NCBI RefSeq assembly: GCF_001659605.2
Contig: NC_035162.2
Location: 25,090,161 to 25,154,160, forward strand
Direction of reading: 5' to 3'
Length of the DNA: 64,000 nucleotides
From: Manihot esculenta
Lineage: Eukaryota > Streptophyta > Magnoliopsida > Malpighiales > Euphorbiaceae
Shown: positions 24,661 to 36,673 of the stretch, in pieces
How positions within the stretch are numbered: the stretch's first letter is position 1
Layout of the letters: every line of letters begins with the position of its first letter
Translations under genes and position numbers: made by a program
Notes under the pieces: model-generated
What the model was told of the DNA's origin: nothing
Database searches by the model: none
Seen by the model: only the letters and a program-made list of their open reading frames with translations

Positions 24661-25054
24661 CTTTACAGCAGACTTGGACCGGGCCTAACTTTTGCTGCCG
24701 ACGTCCGATAGAGACCCATGATAGCTTTTCGAAAAGGAAATTTTGAGACCCACGACTTTTAAAATTGTGACAAGGCCATAGGCCTGGTAACAAAGTTCGA
24801 TATGGAAATTTCATCGTTTAGGTGGTCAATTTTGCAATTTAATTATTTTTTTGGATATTTTGGGTATTTTCATAATTTTGCATATTAGGGTTTGGTTTCT
24901 ATTATAAATAGCCTCCTTTAGCTATTAGAAACTGACTTTTTCAATCATTGAGGAATTACAATAAGACTTTTCATCTTCTAGCCTATCTTTTCTCTTATTT
25001 CGTCTTAACCAAACGATATTGGTTAAAACTTCTGACAGAGTCTAAATAGTCCTT
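24661..25054. other. 3' tail of the second gypsy element, possibly with a remnant LTR
   Basis: Non-coding DNA after the pol stop. ATTATAAATAGCC at about 24902 resembles a TATA region, followed by a leader-like stretch. No matching LTR was found at 18.7 kb, so assignment as 3' LTR is tentative. It ends where the satellite begins. Confidence 0.35.
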
Positions 25055-25779
25055 TATCACGTTCTAAACGGACCTATAATCTATTTGTAAAATTAAATAA
25101 TATAAATACTTCTCAAATGAACGTGTAATTCATTATAAAATTAAATAGACACAAACAGCTTCTCAAACGAATGTAGTATCTACTTTCAAAGAGAAAAAAA
25201 AAACACAAACAACTTCTCAAATGGACGTATTATCCATTTAAAAAATTAAATAGATACAAACGGTTTCTCAAATATATGTGTGATCAATTTATAAAATAAA
25301 ATAAGTAGGAATAGCTTCTCAAATGGACATGTAATCTGTTTACAAAATTAAAGGGATATAAACGACATTCCAAATGGATCTATTATCTGTTTATAAAATT
25401 AAATAGACATAAATACTTTCTCAAATGGATGAATAATTTATTTGTAAAATGAAATAGATACAAACTACTTTTCAAATAGATGTAGGATCTACTTCTAAAG
25501 AGGAAAAAAAAAAAGACACAAACAACATCTCAAATGGACATATAAAACATTTAAAATAATTAAATAGATACAAACGACTACTCAAATATATGTGCGATCA
25601 ATTTATAAAATTAGATGGACGAGAATGGCTTCTCAAATGGGCATGTGATATATTTATAAAATTAAAGCGATATAAATGACGTTCCAAATGGACCTGTAAT
25701 CTATTTGTAAAATTAAATAGACAAATATTATCTCAAATAGACATATAATTCATTTATAAAATTAAATAGATATAAACGA
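25055..25779. repeat. Higher-order satellite, block 1
   Basis: Monomers of about 52 bp contain TTCTCAAA or TTCCAAA, then a TGTAATCTATTTGTAAAATT-like core and AAATAGACA. Six distinct monomer types repeat in a fixed order, giving a period of about 310 bp. The type marked by TGTGTGATCAATTT recurs about every 313 bp here (about 25264 and 25580). The block is cut at 25779 by an LTR-A insertion. Confidence 0.88.
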
Positions 25780-26288
25780 TGTTACGACCCGGAAACCGGA
25801 CTGCTACCGGCACTAGGGTTCAGATCGACTTAAGGTCACCGGAACCCATAACAAGCCTACTGTACATCCTGTTACACCTGATAAAATCCCATACATGATC
25901 ACAAGATATAACAAAAGCACAAACATCCCATGAACTAAGGCTCGACCTATGCATGCATCAAAACTGAAAACATAAACCCATACTAGCCTCTACGGTCTCC
26001 CAGGTCCGATCCTACACAGATGGACTCAAATGGGGGACCAAAAATAACTATTACAAGACTCTAAACAACTCCCCAAAGCTCCCTAAAACATACCAAAGCA
26101 TGCATACAAAAGAAGCAGAAGAAGACTGGGCAGGGACTTTCGACAGCAAGTTCGGCGGCCGAAGGTCCCTCACGGATATGAAAGTCAGGGACTTTCGGGG
26201 GCAGGTTCGGCAGCCTAAACTCTACACAGATCCGAAAGTTAGAACCTTCAGAGGCGGGTTAGGCGGACAAAAGGCTGCCTCCACAAGT

Positions 26289-26771
26289 GATATGGATCCA
26301 ATAGGGCAAATTTCTAACAATGTTGTGGAGCAAACTTATGTCATTCAAATGGATCTAAAAGGAGTTCAAAATCATATTCATATGATCCATATATATTTGG
26401 GGCGTGCTTTAACTCATATGGGACAGATTTGGTGCAACACTTGCAATCATAGGCTTAGGGAGCCTAATCAAACCTATGGGCTAAAACTACACAAAGGGAA
26501 GCCTAAAGTTAAGATCAAGTAAGGCTTTTGTGAAGATTCAGCTTTGTTATGATGGGCTTGCTATATTTTTATTATTTAACACTTGTTTTATTTTAGCTTT
26601 GTTTGGGCTTGTATTCTGGCCATACTTTATCTTTTAAGTTTTAGAGTGTTGGGCCATGTTTTAATACTTATGTGTTATTTTAGTGTGTAATTGGGTTTGG
26701 GCCTTATGTGTTTAAGTCAGGTCCAAGAAGAGTGTCTTAGGGTTTTATTTATTTCTTATCCTTACCAACTG
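26289..26771 (+). repeat. Left arm of the LTR-B inverted repeat
   Basis: Inverted mate of 31108-31589. It contains an open frame ending GLKLHKGKPKVKIK and continues to CTTAGGGTTTTATTTAT. The open frame probably reflects a gag-like or chance ORF in the LTR; its product is not recognised. Confidence 0.85.
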
Positions 26772-27189
26772 ACGCGGAACACTATGGTACAAGCCTCAAA
26801 CCCACACGCACAAGTAGATATGGAATCTAAAGATTTGATAAATCCACCTCCTATGGCACCCCACACTTAGAGAAGCTGAGACACCAATGATTGAAGGATT
26901 TAGATGAAAATCTGACAAACGCCACAACGAATAGTTGATAAGTAAGTCAAGATTTCTAGTGCAATTGATGAAAGCAAATCCTCACTCTCACTCAAGGCAT
27001 TACACGCCAAAGGCATGAAAAGAATTCTGAAATTTTGATTAAAAGCTGCTTCTTACAATTGTTTTTTATCCTTATATAGTAAGGAGTCAAAAACTAGGGC
27101 AAAGCACAATTCTAATCCATTAAATAATACATGTCCACAACTATACTATTACATTAGACTATACCAGCAACTATGCCGACTTCCCCGAG

Positions 27190-27271
27190 CTATCTTTGAC
27201 CTCAAACTCAATCATCTTTGACCTCAAACTCAATCATCTTTGACCTCAAACTCAATCATCTTCAGTTGCTC
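27190..27271. repeat. 22-bp tandem triplication at an insertion breakpoint
   Basis: The unit joins 13 bp of gag (TCAAACTCAATCA) to 9 bp of the host LTR (TCTTTGACC). Successive copies alternate the two parts, so the repeat was created at or after joining. Confidence 0.8.
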
Positions 27272-28161
27272 GAACTCAATCATCTTCAGTTCTCTGGAAC
27301 TGTCTGGAAAAGCCCATCCAGCGAACTCATTCGCAAATTCCTCCCATGTCATACCGTCTAGTCTCGGGTCCACATAACACTTGAACCACTCCCGTGCCTT
27401 CTTGCACTTTAGAGTGAACCCTGCCATCTGAATGGCCCTGCTGTCACTAGCCCCTAGCTCATCAGTTATTGTCTTCACTACTCTCAGATACTCAAAGGGG
27501 TCATCCCCTGACTTGTACTTGGGAGCATCTAGCTTGAGGTAGTCTGTCATCTTTACCTTGCTCCCATCAGCTGAGCTAGGTCTAGGAGGTTGAGTAACTG
27601 GGGCTGCTGGTTCTGTAGGTGGTGGAGGTGGAGGTGCAGCATTCCCCGAGGTGGGGTTTGCCGGGTTTGGATAGAAGGGTGAGGGTGGATAAGCTGGGTA
27701 CTGTGTGTAAGGTGGATAGAAAGGTGGATAAGGCATGTAGGTAGGGTAAGGGTTAAAGCTGGAGTAATCCGATGTACCTCCCATCAGATACCCTGAACCC
27801 TGTGGGAAGGGTGGATAATGGGGTGGAAACCATACCCCGAGGCCTGAACGCCTCCCTGAGACTCCCCTGTCCCTTCCTCCTCCATGCTCACATCCAGGTT
27901 TCCATCCCTCCTCTGATCCTCTTCCATAACCTCCCTCACTCCTGAAGAACTTCCTCCTCTATCAGTCCCCCTTCTGCTAGCATCAAAAGACCTTCTAGGG
28001 TCCCTTGACACTCTATCTCTGTTGGCTCTACAAGACATTGCCCTAGGCAATGTAGGAGGACGGGCGCTCGTGCCCTCATCCTCAGGTGGCACTCCAGTCA
28101 ATCGCGCAGATCGACGAGTTCCTCTCATCCTGTTTTCTGAAAAACAGTACACATCATACAA
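27206..28161 (-). pseudogene. Truncated, frameshifted gag of an LTR-A element
   Basis: Codes on the minus strand for the same gag as the intact copy: [19 protein letters not shown], a Pro/Tyr-rich linker (YPPFYPPYTQYP), then DYLKLDAPKYKSGDDPFEYL and [20 protein letters not shown]. One frameshift lies near 27820. The gag stops about a quarter of the way into the polyprotein, at 27206, where three copies of a chimeric 22-bp unit occur. No pol follows. Confidence 0.88.
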
Positions 28162-28373
28162 ACATTAGCATCATATGGTTCATGTGGGCACACATGAACC
28201 CTCATCACATATACATCATTCATGTCATAGCATCAATGCACATGTATAAAATCATGGCATTTCACATCATCATGCAAGACGGGACTCAACATCCTATCCT
28301 AGTGGACATGACCTTCCTATCGTGCTTGACCTTCTATAACATCTATGAGCCCGACACTCTAGGTCCGATCCTA

Positions 28374-28398
28374 TGAACCTAGGGCTCTGATACCATTC
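28374..28398 (-). promoter_or_regulatory. Primer-binding site of the truncated LTR-A element (iMet type)
   Basis: On the minus strand, TGGTATCAGAGCCCTAGG follows the LTR end, as in the intact copy at 44482. Confidence 0.85.
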
Positions 28399-30714
28399 TG
28401 TAACGACCCGAAAATCGGACCGCTACCGGCGCTAGGATCCGGGTCGACTTAAGGCCGCCGGGACCCGTAGCAAGCCAAACATACATCCTGTAAACCTGTA
28501 TAATCCCATACATGATCAACAACATGCATAAAAATTTAAACTTTTCTTTCATTTATCCAACTCAACCTGAACATACATGTACATAGTCATGGTCATGATC
28601 ATGATCCCTCTGTGGGATCTCAACAATGCCCCAACGGGCGATACAACATGAGATGAGTTGGTTTAAACATAAACATTATAAAACATTTCTATAGCTCATG
28701 TATCAAAGGGATTACAATACTCATAGGGTCAAGCACATCTATAACCTCAATATACCTCATTACATAACATACTGTAATCTCCTACATTACATCATAATAC
28801 AATTGTCATGTCCACCATCTAACTATTACATAGACATACTTCAACACTCTGGCTAACCTTCTGGTCTACCCTGTACCTGCACATCTGGGGTTAGGGGAGA
28901 GGGGTGAGCTACAAAGCCCAGTGAGCAGAATAGTAGAAAACAATATATTAAAATTTCATGCTTTCATGGAATGCAACACATCACAACAAATCACATCTCG
29001 GATGGTATTGTCACCTATAGTCCTCTACATAGTCCAACTGTGCCGGGACGTAGAATGGGTACAACCGGTCTTTCCCTTAACATAACATATCATACAGTCC
29101 AACTGTGCCAGGGACGTAGAATGGGTACAACCTGGACTTCCTCTTACATCGTGCCAGGGACGTAGAATGGGTACAACCTGGACTTCCATACCATATCATG
29201 CCATAACATCATCATATCATATGAGGACTAAAGGATCATTCAATAACCAATCCACATCAACATCATAAATGCAATGCAACATATTCGTGAATACTAATGC
29301 AAACAACCTACTATATCTCATGGCATTCATGATGCATGGATTATGCTCAAAATTCATATTTCATTTAATTTAAAACTTAAGGTTTATTCCACTCACCTCT
29401 GGCTAGCTCTGACAAACTCTGTAGCAGCTGGCTCACTGCTGGGGTCCTCGGTTCCTCGGGTCCGAACCTACACAGGTGGACTCCAATGAGGGACCAACAT
29501 ACATAAACATAACTCTAACATACTCCCCAAAAACCCCCTAAAACATCATAGAACAATCACATAAAAACATGCAAGAAATGGCTGGACAGGGCATTTTCGG
29601 CGGCAGGTTCGGCGGCTGAAAGTCCCTCCAGAGCCGAAAGTCAGGCAGGTTCAGCGGCACCTTCGGCGGCCGAAACTCCCAGACAGAGGCGAAACTCATG
29701 CATGTTCGGCGGCACCTTCGGCGGCCGAAAGTGCCAGACAGAGACGAAAGTCTCCTTTCGGGGGCAACTTCGGCAGCCGAAAGGCCTGCCTCACCAGCCA
29801 TGTTCGGCGGCCGAAAGTGCCTTCGGCTGCCGAACCTGGTTTCTGCAAAAGGGCAGAAACTTGGCTCCTTTGTGCATTTTTGCCTCCAAACTCACCAATC
29901 ATGCATACCACTCAACCAAAACATGCATACAAGCTCCTAGGGGCCTCAAACAAACATATACCCCAACTACAACACTTCAAACATACTCAAACATGCCACA
30001 TTGCTCAAAAATTCCATAAAACCTAACATAGCTCAACTAACTTAAACATGCATTTCTACCCCATAAAACTTCATAAAACTTATTTAAAACATACATGGGG
30101 CTTAAGATCGGCTCTTACCTCTTGAAGATCGAGAGGAAGACGACCTAAACTTGGAGATCCACGAAAATGAGCTCCTGAGTTCCCAAAGCTCCAAAACTTG
30201 TTTCAAAAGTTCAAAATCTTCAATGCAAGCTTAAAACTCAAGAAAAATGGTGGGGATTTGAAGGAAAAACACTAGATCTGGGGAGAGGGAGGTCGGAAGC
30301 TAGCTATGGCCGAAAATGGGAGAAAGCTTGCCCATTTCGGCTAAGTGACCCTTTTATAGTGGCTGGCCAGACCACGTTCGGGGGCCGAAAGTGCTTCCGC
30401 ATGCATGCCATGTTCGGCGGCCGAACTTGACTCTCGGCGGCCGAACCTGAACTTCCCTCACTCATGCTTTCGGGGGCCTAACGTGCCTCCAAAACGCATG
30501 CATGTTCGGCGGCCGAACTTGACTTTCGGCGGCCGAACCTGGGTTTTCCACCAAAGACTTTTCATGCAAAACTTATTAAATTTTTATACTTAAAACCATG
30601 AAATACCTTAAAATATTTTATGAAAACATGTTTCTACCCTACTAGAGGCTTCCGACATCCGAGATTCCATCGGACGGTAGGAATTCCGATACCGAAGTCT
30701 AGCCGGGTATTACA
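28399..30714 (-). mobile_element. 5' LTR-A (copy 5, minus) of the truncated element
   Basis: A 2316-bp LTR with TGTAACGACCCG at the gag side and GGGTATTACA at 30714. It lies in the correct order for LTR, PBS and gag on the minus strand. Palindrome clusters are at about 29595-29845 and 30375-30545. Cassette units at about 29040-29190 show both CCGG:CCGG and CCAGG:CCTGG stems. Confidence 0.92.
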
Positions 30715-31107
30715 TTGCAAACTTGGGGTTAGGGGAAAGGGATAAGCTACAAGAGCCTAGTGAGCAGAATATAAAAACAGTTTAATAAACATATGATCGA
30801 ATGAAATGCGTCACAACACAAATAATTCACATCAAGATAGACATGTCACCAGTAACCCTCTACATATTCCAATAATGTCCGGCCCTCAACGGGAGCTCCT
30901 CAGGACTTCCTCTTAAACATAACATAACATATCCATAATGCCAGGGGTGTAGAATGAGATAATGCAATGCATCATATTCGTGATTTATAGTGAGAACAAC
31001 CTAATACATATACATGGCAATCGTGATGCATGAGCATGCTTAAAAACTTTGAATTTTTTAAAATAATATATCAGTTCAGTTCTACTCACCTCTGGCTGAC
31101 GCTTGCC

Positions 31108-31589
31108 TAACACTGACGCAATAAATAAAACCCTAAGACACTCTTCTTGGACCTGAATTAAACACATAAGGTCCAAGCCCAATCACACACTAAAATAACA
31201 CATAAGTATTAAAACATGGTCCAATGCTCTAAAACTTAAAAGATAAAGTATGGCCAGAATACAAGCCCAAATAAAGCTAAAATAAAACAAGTGTTAAATA
31301 ATAAAAATATAGCAAGCCCATCATAACAAAGCTGAATTTTCACAAAAGCCTTACTTGATCTTCACTTTAGGCTTCCCTTTGTGTAGTTTTAGCCCATAGG
31401 TTTGATTAGGCTCCCTAAGCCTGTGATTGCAAGTGTTGCACCAAATCTGTCCCATATGAGTTGAAGCACACCCCAAATATATATGGATCATATGAATATG
31501 ATTTTGAACTCCTTTTAGATCCATTTGAATGACATAAGTTTGCTCCACACCATTGTTAGAAATTTGCCCTATTAGATCCGTATCAACAA
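31108..31589 (-). repeat. Right arm of the LTR-B inverted repeat
   Basis: Reverse complement of the left arm with scattered substitutions. It ends at the terminal TATCA before the ACAAG target duplicate. The inner end, ATAAATAAAACCCTAAG, joins directly to LTR-A sequence. Confidence 0.85.
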
Positions 31590-31779
31590 GCAGGTTCGGC
31601 GACCGAACCTGGGTTCTCCAGCAAGGCAGAACCCGATTCTGCCCTATGCACACAGCCACCAAACACTCCGATCCTCACACCCAACAACTCATAAACATTC
31701 ATACTCACTCAACATGCATAAGGGACATAAAAACTAGCATTATCTTCATCAAGCAACAACAAAAACAACACAAGAGAAA

Positions 31780-34062
31780 TGTAATACCTGGCTAGACTCC
31801 AGTATCGGAATTCCTACCGTCCGGTGGAATCTCGGATGTCGGAAACTTCTAAAAGGGTAAAATTATGTTTTATGAAATGATTTAATGTATTTTATGATTT
31901 TAAGTAAAAAAGAAATTGAGTTTTTAATGAAAATAGCCTTGGAGGAAGATTCAGGTTCGGCCGCCGAACGTGCATGCGCTTCGGGAGTGCTTTAGGCCCC
32001 CGAAGGCATAAGTGAGGGAAGTCCAGGTTCGGCCGCCGAACATGGCATGCATGCGGAGGCACGTTAGGCCCCCGAAAGTGGCCTGGCCAGCCACCTATAA
32101 AGGGGTCCCCATGTCCGAACGGGCGAGCTTTTCTCCCCATTTTCGGCCAAGGTGAGTCTCCGCCGCCCTCATGCCAATCTTGAGTTCTTCCTTCAAATCT
32201 TTCATGATTTCTTATGAGTTTTAACTTGGTTTTGAAGATTTCAAGCTTAGATCGAAGTTGTGAAGCTTGGAGACCTCAGGAACCCATCTTCCTCAAATCT
32301 CCAAGTTAGGTCACACTCTCTCTTGATCTTCAAAAGGTAAGAGTCGATCTTTAGCTCATTATATGTTTTAAACGAGTTTCATGAAGATTTATGGGGTAGA
32401 AATGCATGTTAGGTTATTTTTGAGTTCATGGGTTATGTTCAGTCTTTTTGAGCAATGTATATTGTTATGTATATTTGATGTGTTGTAAGTTGGGGTTTAG
32501 GATAGTTTGAAGCCCCTAGGAGCTTGAGTGCTTGAGTTTGCATGTTGTAGAATAGGTAAATGCATGATGGTTTGGTTTTGGAGGCATTGTGCATGAAAGA
32601 GGCTGAGTTCTGCCCTTTGGAAGAACTCAGGTTCGGCAGGCGAAGGGACTTTCGGCCTCCGAACCTGCCTGTGGAGGCCAACTTTTGGCTGCCGAACCCT
32701 ACCCCTGAAAGTGGACTTTCGGCTCTGGAAGGGAGTTTCGGCCGCCGAAGGTGCCGCCGAACATGCATGAGTTTTGTCTCTGGAGGGAACCTTCGGCCGC
32801 CGAAAGTGCCGCCGAAGGTGCATGACTTTCGGCTCTGGAGGGACTTTCGGCCGCCAAACCTGCCGCCGAAAATGCCCTGTCCAGCCTTCCTTTGCATGAT
32901 TTTTGTGATTGTTTTAAGGTGTTTTAGGGGGTTTTTGGGGAGCATCTTAGAGTCATATTTTTGTATGTTTGGTCCCTCATTTGAGTCCACCTGTGTAGGT
33001 TCGGACCCGAGGAACCGAGGACCCCAGCAGTGAGTCAGCTGCTTCAGTGTCTGTCAGAGCTAGCCAGAGGTGAGTGGAATAACTTTCTATGTTTTCAAAG
33101 CAAATAATGAAAGTTTAGCATGATTCACGCATCATGAATGCCATGAGTTATATAGGGTGCTTGCATTAGAATTCACGAATATGTTGCATTGCATATTATG
33201 TTGTTGATGTGGATGAATGTTGAATGATCCATTAGCCCTCACACGTTATGACATGATGTTATGATATGGAAGTCCAGGCGTGCCTGCACTACGCCCCTGG
33301 CACTATATAAGAGAAAGTCCGGGCGAGCCTGCACTATGCCCCCGGCACTATTGGATATGTATGTTATGCTATGGAAGTCTAGGCGTGCCTACACTACGCC
33401 TCTGGCATGATTAGACTGTATGGAGGGTTAAATGGTGACAAGTTCATCCTTGATGTGAATTGTTTGTGCTGTGATGCATTTCATGTTATCATATGTTTTA
33501 AATACTATGTTTTATTATTCTGCTCACTGGGCTCTAGTAGCTCACCCCACTCCCTTAACCCCAGGTTTGCAGGTACGGGTTAGACTAGGAGGTCAGCTAG
33601 AGTAAAGTCATGGTTATGTAATAGCTAGTGGTGGACATGATGAATATTGTAATGTAATGTTCAGTTCAGTAATGTAATGAATAGTATTGAATAATTATGT
33701 AATGAAATGATGTTATTGAAGATTAGAGTGGTGCTTGACCCTAGTATGTGGTTTATCCCTTTTAATACATGATCTTTCAAATGTAATGATATTTTATGAA
33801 AACCAAACTTAAGGTATGAATGAATGTTTTCCATTGGAGCATTGTTGAGGACTCCAATGAGGGGAATGATGATTATGAGTTGTGCATGCACAGGTTGAGT
33901 TTGGTAATTGAATGAGAAAAGTTCAAATTTTTATGTATGTGTTGATCATGTATGGGATTTAACAGGTTTACAGGTTTTATGTTAGGCTTGCTACGGGTCC
34001 CGGCGGCCTTAAGCCGACCCGGATCCTAGCGCCAGTAGCGGTTCAATTTTTGCGTCGTTACA
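31780..34062 (+). mobile_element. Solo LTR-A (copy 6, plus)
   Basis: 2283 bp, TGTAATACCTGG to GCGTCGTTACA, flanked by AGAAA on both sides (31775-31779, 34063-34067). It lies in the remaining part of LTR-A copy 4. TATAAAG is near 32096. Palindrome clusters are at 31950-32080 and 32628-32875. Three hairpin cassettes occur at 33270-33410. Confidence 0.94.
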
Positions 34063-34698
34063 AGAAAACATTCATCATCAACCTAACTCAAACCCTAAAA
34101 CTTTAGATTTAACCATTTCATGCATTAACAACCCATAACCCATTCTTAAAACTTATTTAAAACATAGGAAAAACAAAGATATAAACTTACCTCTTGGAGA
34201 TCTAAAGGTGACAACAACCCCAACTTGGAGATGAGGTAAAACGGTCTCCAAGGTTTAAAAACTTAGATTTAAGCTCAAATCTTCAAAAATGAGGAAAAAC
34301 TCATGAATTTTCTAAGAGATTTGAAGGAAAAACTACAGGAGCAAACAAGGGAGGGCTAGGATTTACCTTTGCCCGAAAATAGAGAGAAAGCTCTCTCATT
34401 TTTGGGCTGACGGCCTCTTATAAGTGGCTGGATAAACTACCTTCGGCGGCCGAATAGGAGGGTCTCGCGGCGGCATGGAGGAACTACCTTCGGCGGCTGA
34501 ACCTAGAGTTTTCCTTCAAAACTATTTTCTTTCTTTTTGTTTTTTTTTTACCACAAAACCTTAATGAATTTTCAAATTCATTTTATGAAAACCTTATTTA
34601 ATCCTTCTAAGCAGATTCCAGCTTTGAGATTCCGGATTCCAACGAGAATTCCATCGGAAGGTTGGAATTTCGACGCCAGAGTTTAGCCGGATATTACA

Positions 34699-35347
34699 AA
34701 CGGCTTCTCAAACAGATGTAGAATCCACTTCTAAAGAGAAAAAAAAAAGACATAAAAAACTTCTTTGATGGACGTATTATCCGTTTAAAAAATTAAACAG
34801 ATACAAACTTCTCAAATAAAAGTGTGATCAATTTGTAAAAATAAATATACACGAATGACTTTTCAAATAGACATGTAATCTATTTCTAAAATTAAAGGGC
34901 TATAAATGGCATTCCATAAACCTGTAATCTATTTGTAAAATTAAATAGACTTAAATATTTTTTCAAATGGACAAATACTTTATTTATAAAATTAAATAGA
35001 CACAAACCACTTCTCAACCAGATGTAAAATCTACTTCTAAAGTGATAAAAAAAAAGACACAAACAACCTTTCAAATGGATGTATAATCTGTTTGAAAAAT
35101 TAAACTGATAAAAACCACTTCTCAAATATATGTGTGATCAATTTGTAAAATTAAATAGACAGGAATAGCTTCTCAAGTGGACATGTAATCTATTTATAAA
35201 ATTAAAAGGATATACATGACGTTCCAAACGGACGTGTAATCTGTTTATAAAATTAAATAGACATAAATACTTTCTCAAATGGACTTATAATTCATTTGTA
35301 AAATGAAGTAGACACAAACTATTTCTCCAATAGATGTAGGATCTACT
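34699..35347. repeat. Higher-order satellite, block 2
   Basis: Same six-monomer order as block 1. The TGTGATCAATTTGT type recurs near 34808 and 35115, about 307 bp apart. It is limited by LTR-A insertions on both sides. Confidence 0.88.
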
Positions 35348-36673
35348 TGTAATACCCGGCTGGACTCCGGCATCGGAATTCCTATCGTCCGACGGAATCT
35401 CGGATGTCAGAACCCTCTAGAAGGGTAAAATATGTTTTTATAAATGTTTTTACATGTTTTTAAGGTTTTAAGTAAGAAAGAATTGAGTTTTGAAAAGAAA
35501 AAGGACAAAGGAGAAAAATCCAGGTTCGGCCGCCAAACTTGGTGGAGTTGCGGAGGCACTTTTGGCTTCCGAAGGTGGTCTGGCCAGCCACCTATAAAAG
35601 GCCCCCTGTCCGAAAATGGGCGAATTTTCTCTCCCTATTTTCGGGCAAGGTGAGTCTCCGCCACCCCTTTGATGATTTTGTGTTTTCTCCTCAAATTCTA
35701 CAAGTTTCTAACGAGTTTTAACTTGGTTTTGAAGATTTTGAGCTCAAACCGAAGTTGTGAAGCTTGGAGACCTCCGGAACTCATTTTCCCTAAATCTCCA
35801 AGTTGGGTCACGTTTTCTCTTGATCTTCAAGAGGTAAGCGTCGATCCTCACGTCTTTGATGTTTTGAGCATGTTTTGAGGGGCTTTAAGGGGTATTGATG
35901 CATGGTTAGGCTAGTTGTTAAATGTTAGGGTTTTTATGGGTTAAGTATGAAATGCATGATTATTGAGTTGCCATGTTGATGTTTGTTGGGGTATAGGATA
36001 GTTTGAGACCCCTATATGCTTGTGAATGTGTTTATGCATGTTTGGGAGTATTGTGTTTGAGTTTGGAAGGTTTGGGAGGCAAAATGTGCATAAGGCTGTG
36101 TTCTGCCACTTCTGGAAGAACTTAGGTTCGGCAGCCGAAGGCACTTTCGGCCGCCGAACCTGCTCACTGGGCTCTAGTAGCTCACTCCTTTCCCTTAACC
36201 CCCAGATTTGCAGGTTCGGGATAGACCGGGGAGTCTTCCAGGTTGAAGATATGTCTATGGAATAGTTAGTTGTGGACATGAATTGTAAAACGATGTAATG
36301 TATTATAGTGTAAAACAATGTATTGAGGATTAGAATTGTGCTTGACCCTAATGTATGAGAATCCCCTGTTATACATGATCCTTTGTTAATGTTTTAATGT
36401 TAAATGATGTTAAACCAAGCTTGGCATATGTTATGTTGACCCTACTAGGGCATTTGCTGAGGGTTCTAGTATGGGGTTTGTATGTTTAATGTATAGTGCA
36501 TGCATAGGTTGAGCTTGGTGAATGAAAAAGTCTAAAGTTTTTGTGTATATGTATTATCATGTATGGGATTTATCAGGTATAATAGGTTGTATGTTAGGCT
36601 TGCTACGGGTCCCGGCGACCTTAAGTCGATCTGGATTCTAGTGCCGGTGGCGGTCCGATTTCGGGTCGTTACA
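35348..36673 (+). mobile_element. Solo LTR-A (copy 7, plus) with a large internal deletion
   Basis: 1326 bp, TGTAATACCCGG to TCGTTACA, with CTACT on both sides (35343-35347, 36674-36678), inserted in the satellite. TATAAAAG is near 35591. About 950 bp are missing at about 36165, where GCCGCCGAACCTG joins CTCACTGGGCTC; a short shared CTG may have guided the joining. Confidence 0.93.

Larger units (their letters stand above)
27096..31107 (-). mobile_element. LTR-A fragment split by a truncated LTR-A element
   Basis: 27096-27205 and 30715-31107 match neighbouring parts of minus LTR-A copy 1 (about 12487-12600 and 12602-13124). Between them lies a truncated element (27206-30714). The fragment has neither LTR end and no target duplication, so it was not placed here by ordinary integration. 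Confidence 0.7.
26289..31589. mobile_element. Head-to-head LTR pair of a second family (LTR-B) with TG...CA ends and ACAAG target duplication
   Basis: Inserted in LTR-A copy 4 between two ACAAG copies (26284-26288, 31590-31594). It starts TGATATGGATCC and ends GGATCCGTATCA-like, and the outer 480 bp at each side are inverted copies (about 96 percent alike by eye). Left: forward U3-like part 26289 to about 26780. Then a minus LTR starting TGACGCGGAACAC at about 26783 and running to 31589, interrupted at 27096-31107 by an LTR-A fragment. U3-type ends thus face outward at both sides, unlike a normal element. Confidence 0.65.
25780..34698 (-). mobile_element. LTR-A (copy 4, minus), heavily interrupted, in the satellite
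   Basis: Begins TGTTACGACCCGG at 25780 and ends GCCGGATATTACA at 34698. Flanks are AACGA (25775-25779) and AACGG (34699-34703), a target duplication with one change. LTR-A sequence is at 25780-26288, 31590-31779 and 34063-34698. About 770 bp expected between CCCATACTAG and CCTCTACGG (junction near 25986) are missing compared with copy 1. It hosts the head-to-head LTR pair at 26289-31589 and the solo LTR at 31780-34062. Confidence 0.82.

Noticed and set aside
27230..28161. A host Pro-rich protein gene on the minus strand
   Set aside because: It matches gag of the intact element and sits next to a primer site and an LTR.
31780..34062. Paired with copy 4 as the two LTRs of one element
   Set aside because: It has its own AGAAA target duplication and opposite orientation, so it is a separate solo insertion.
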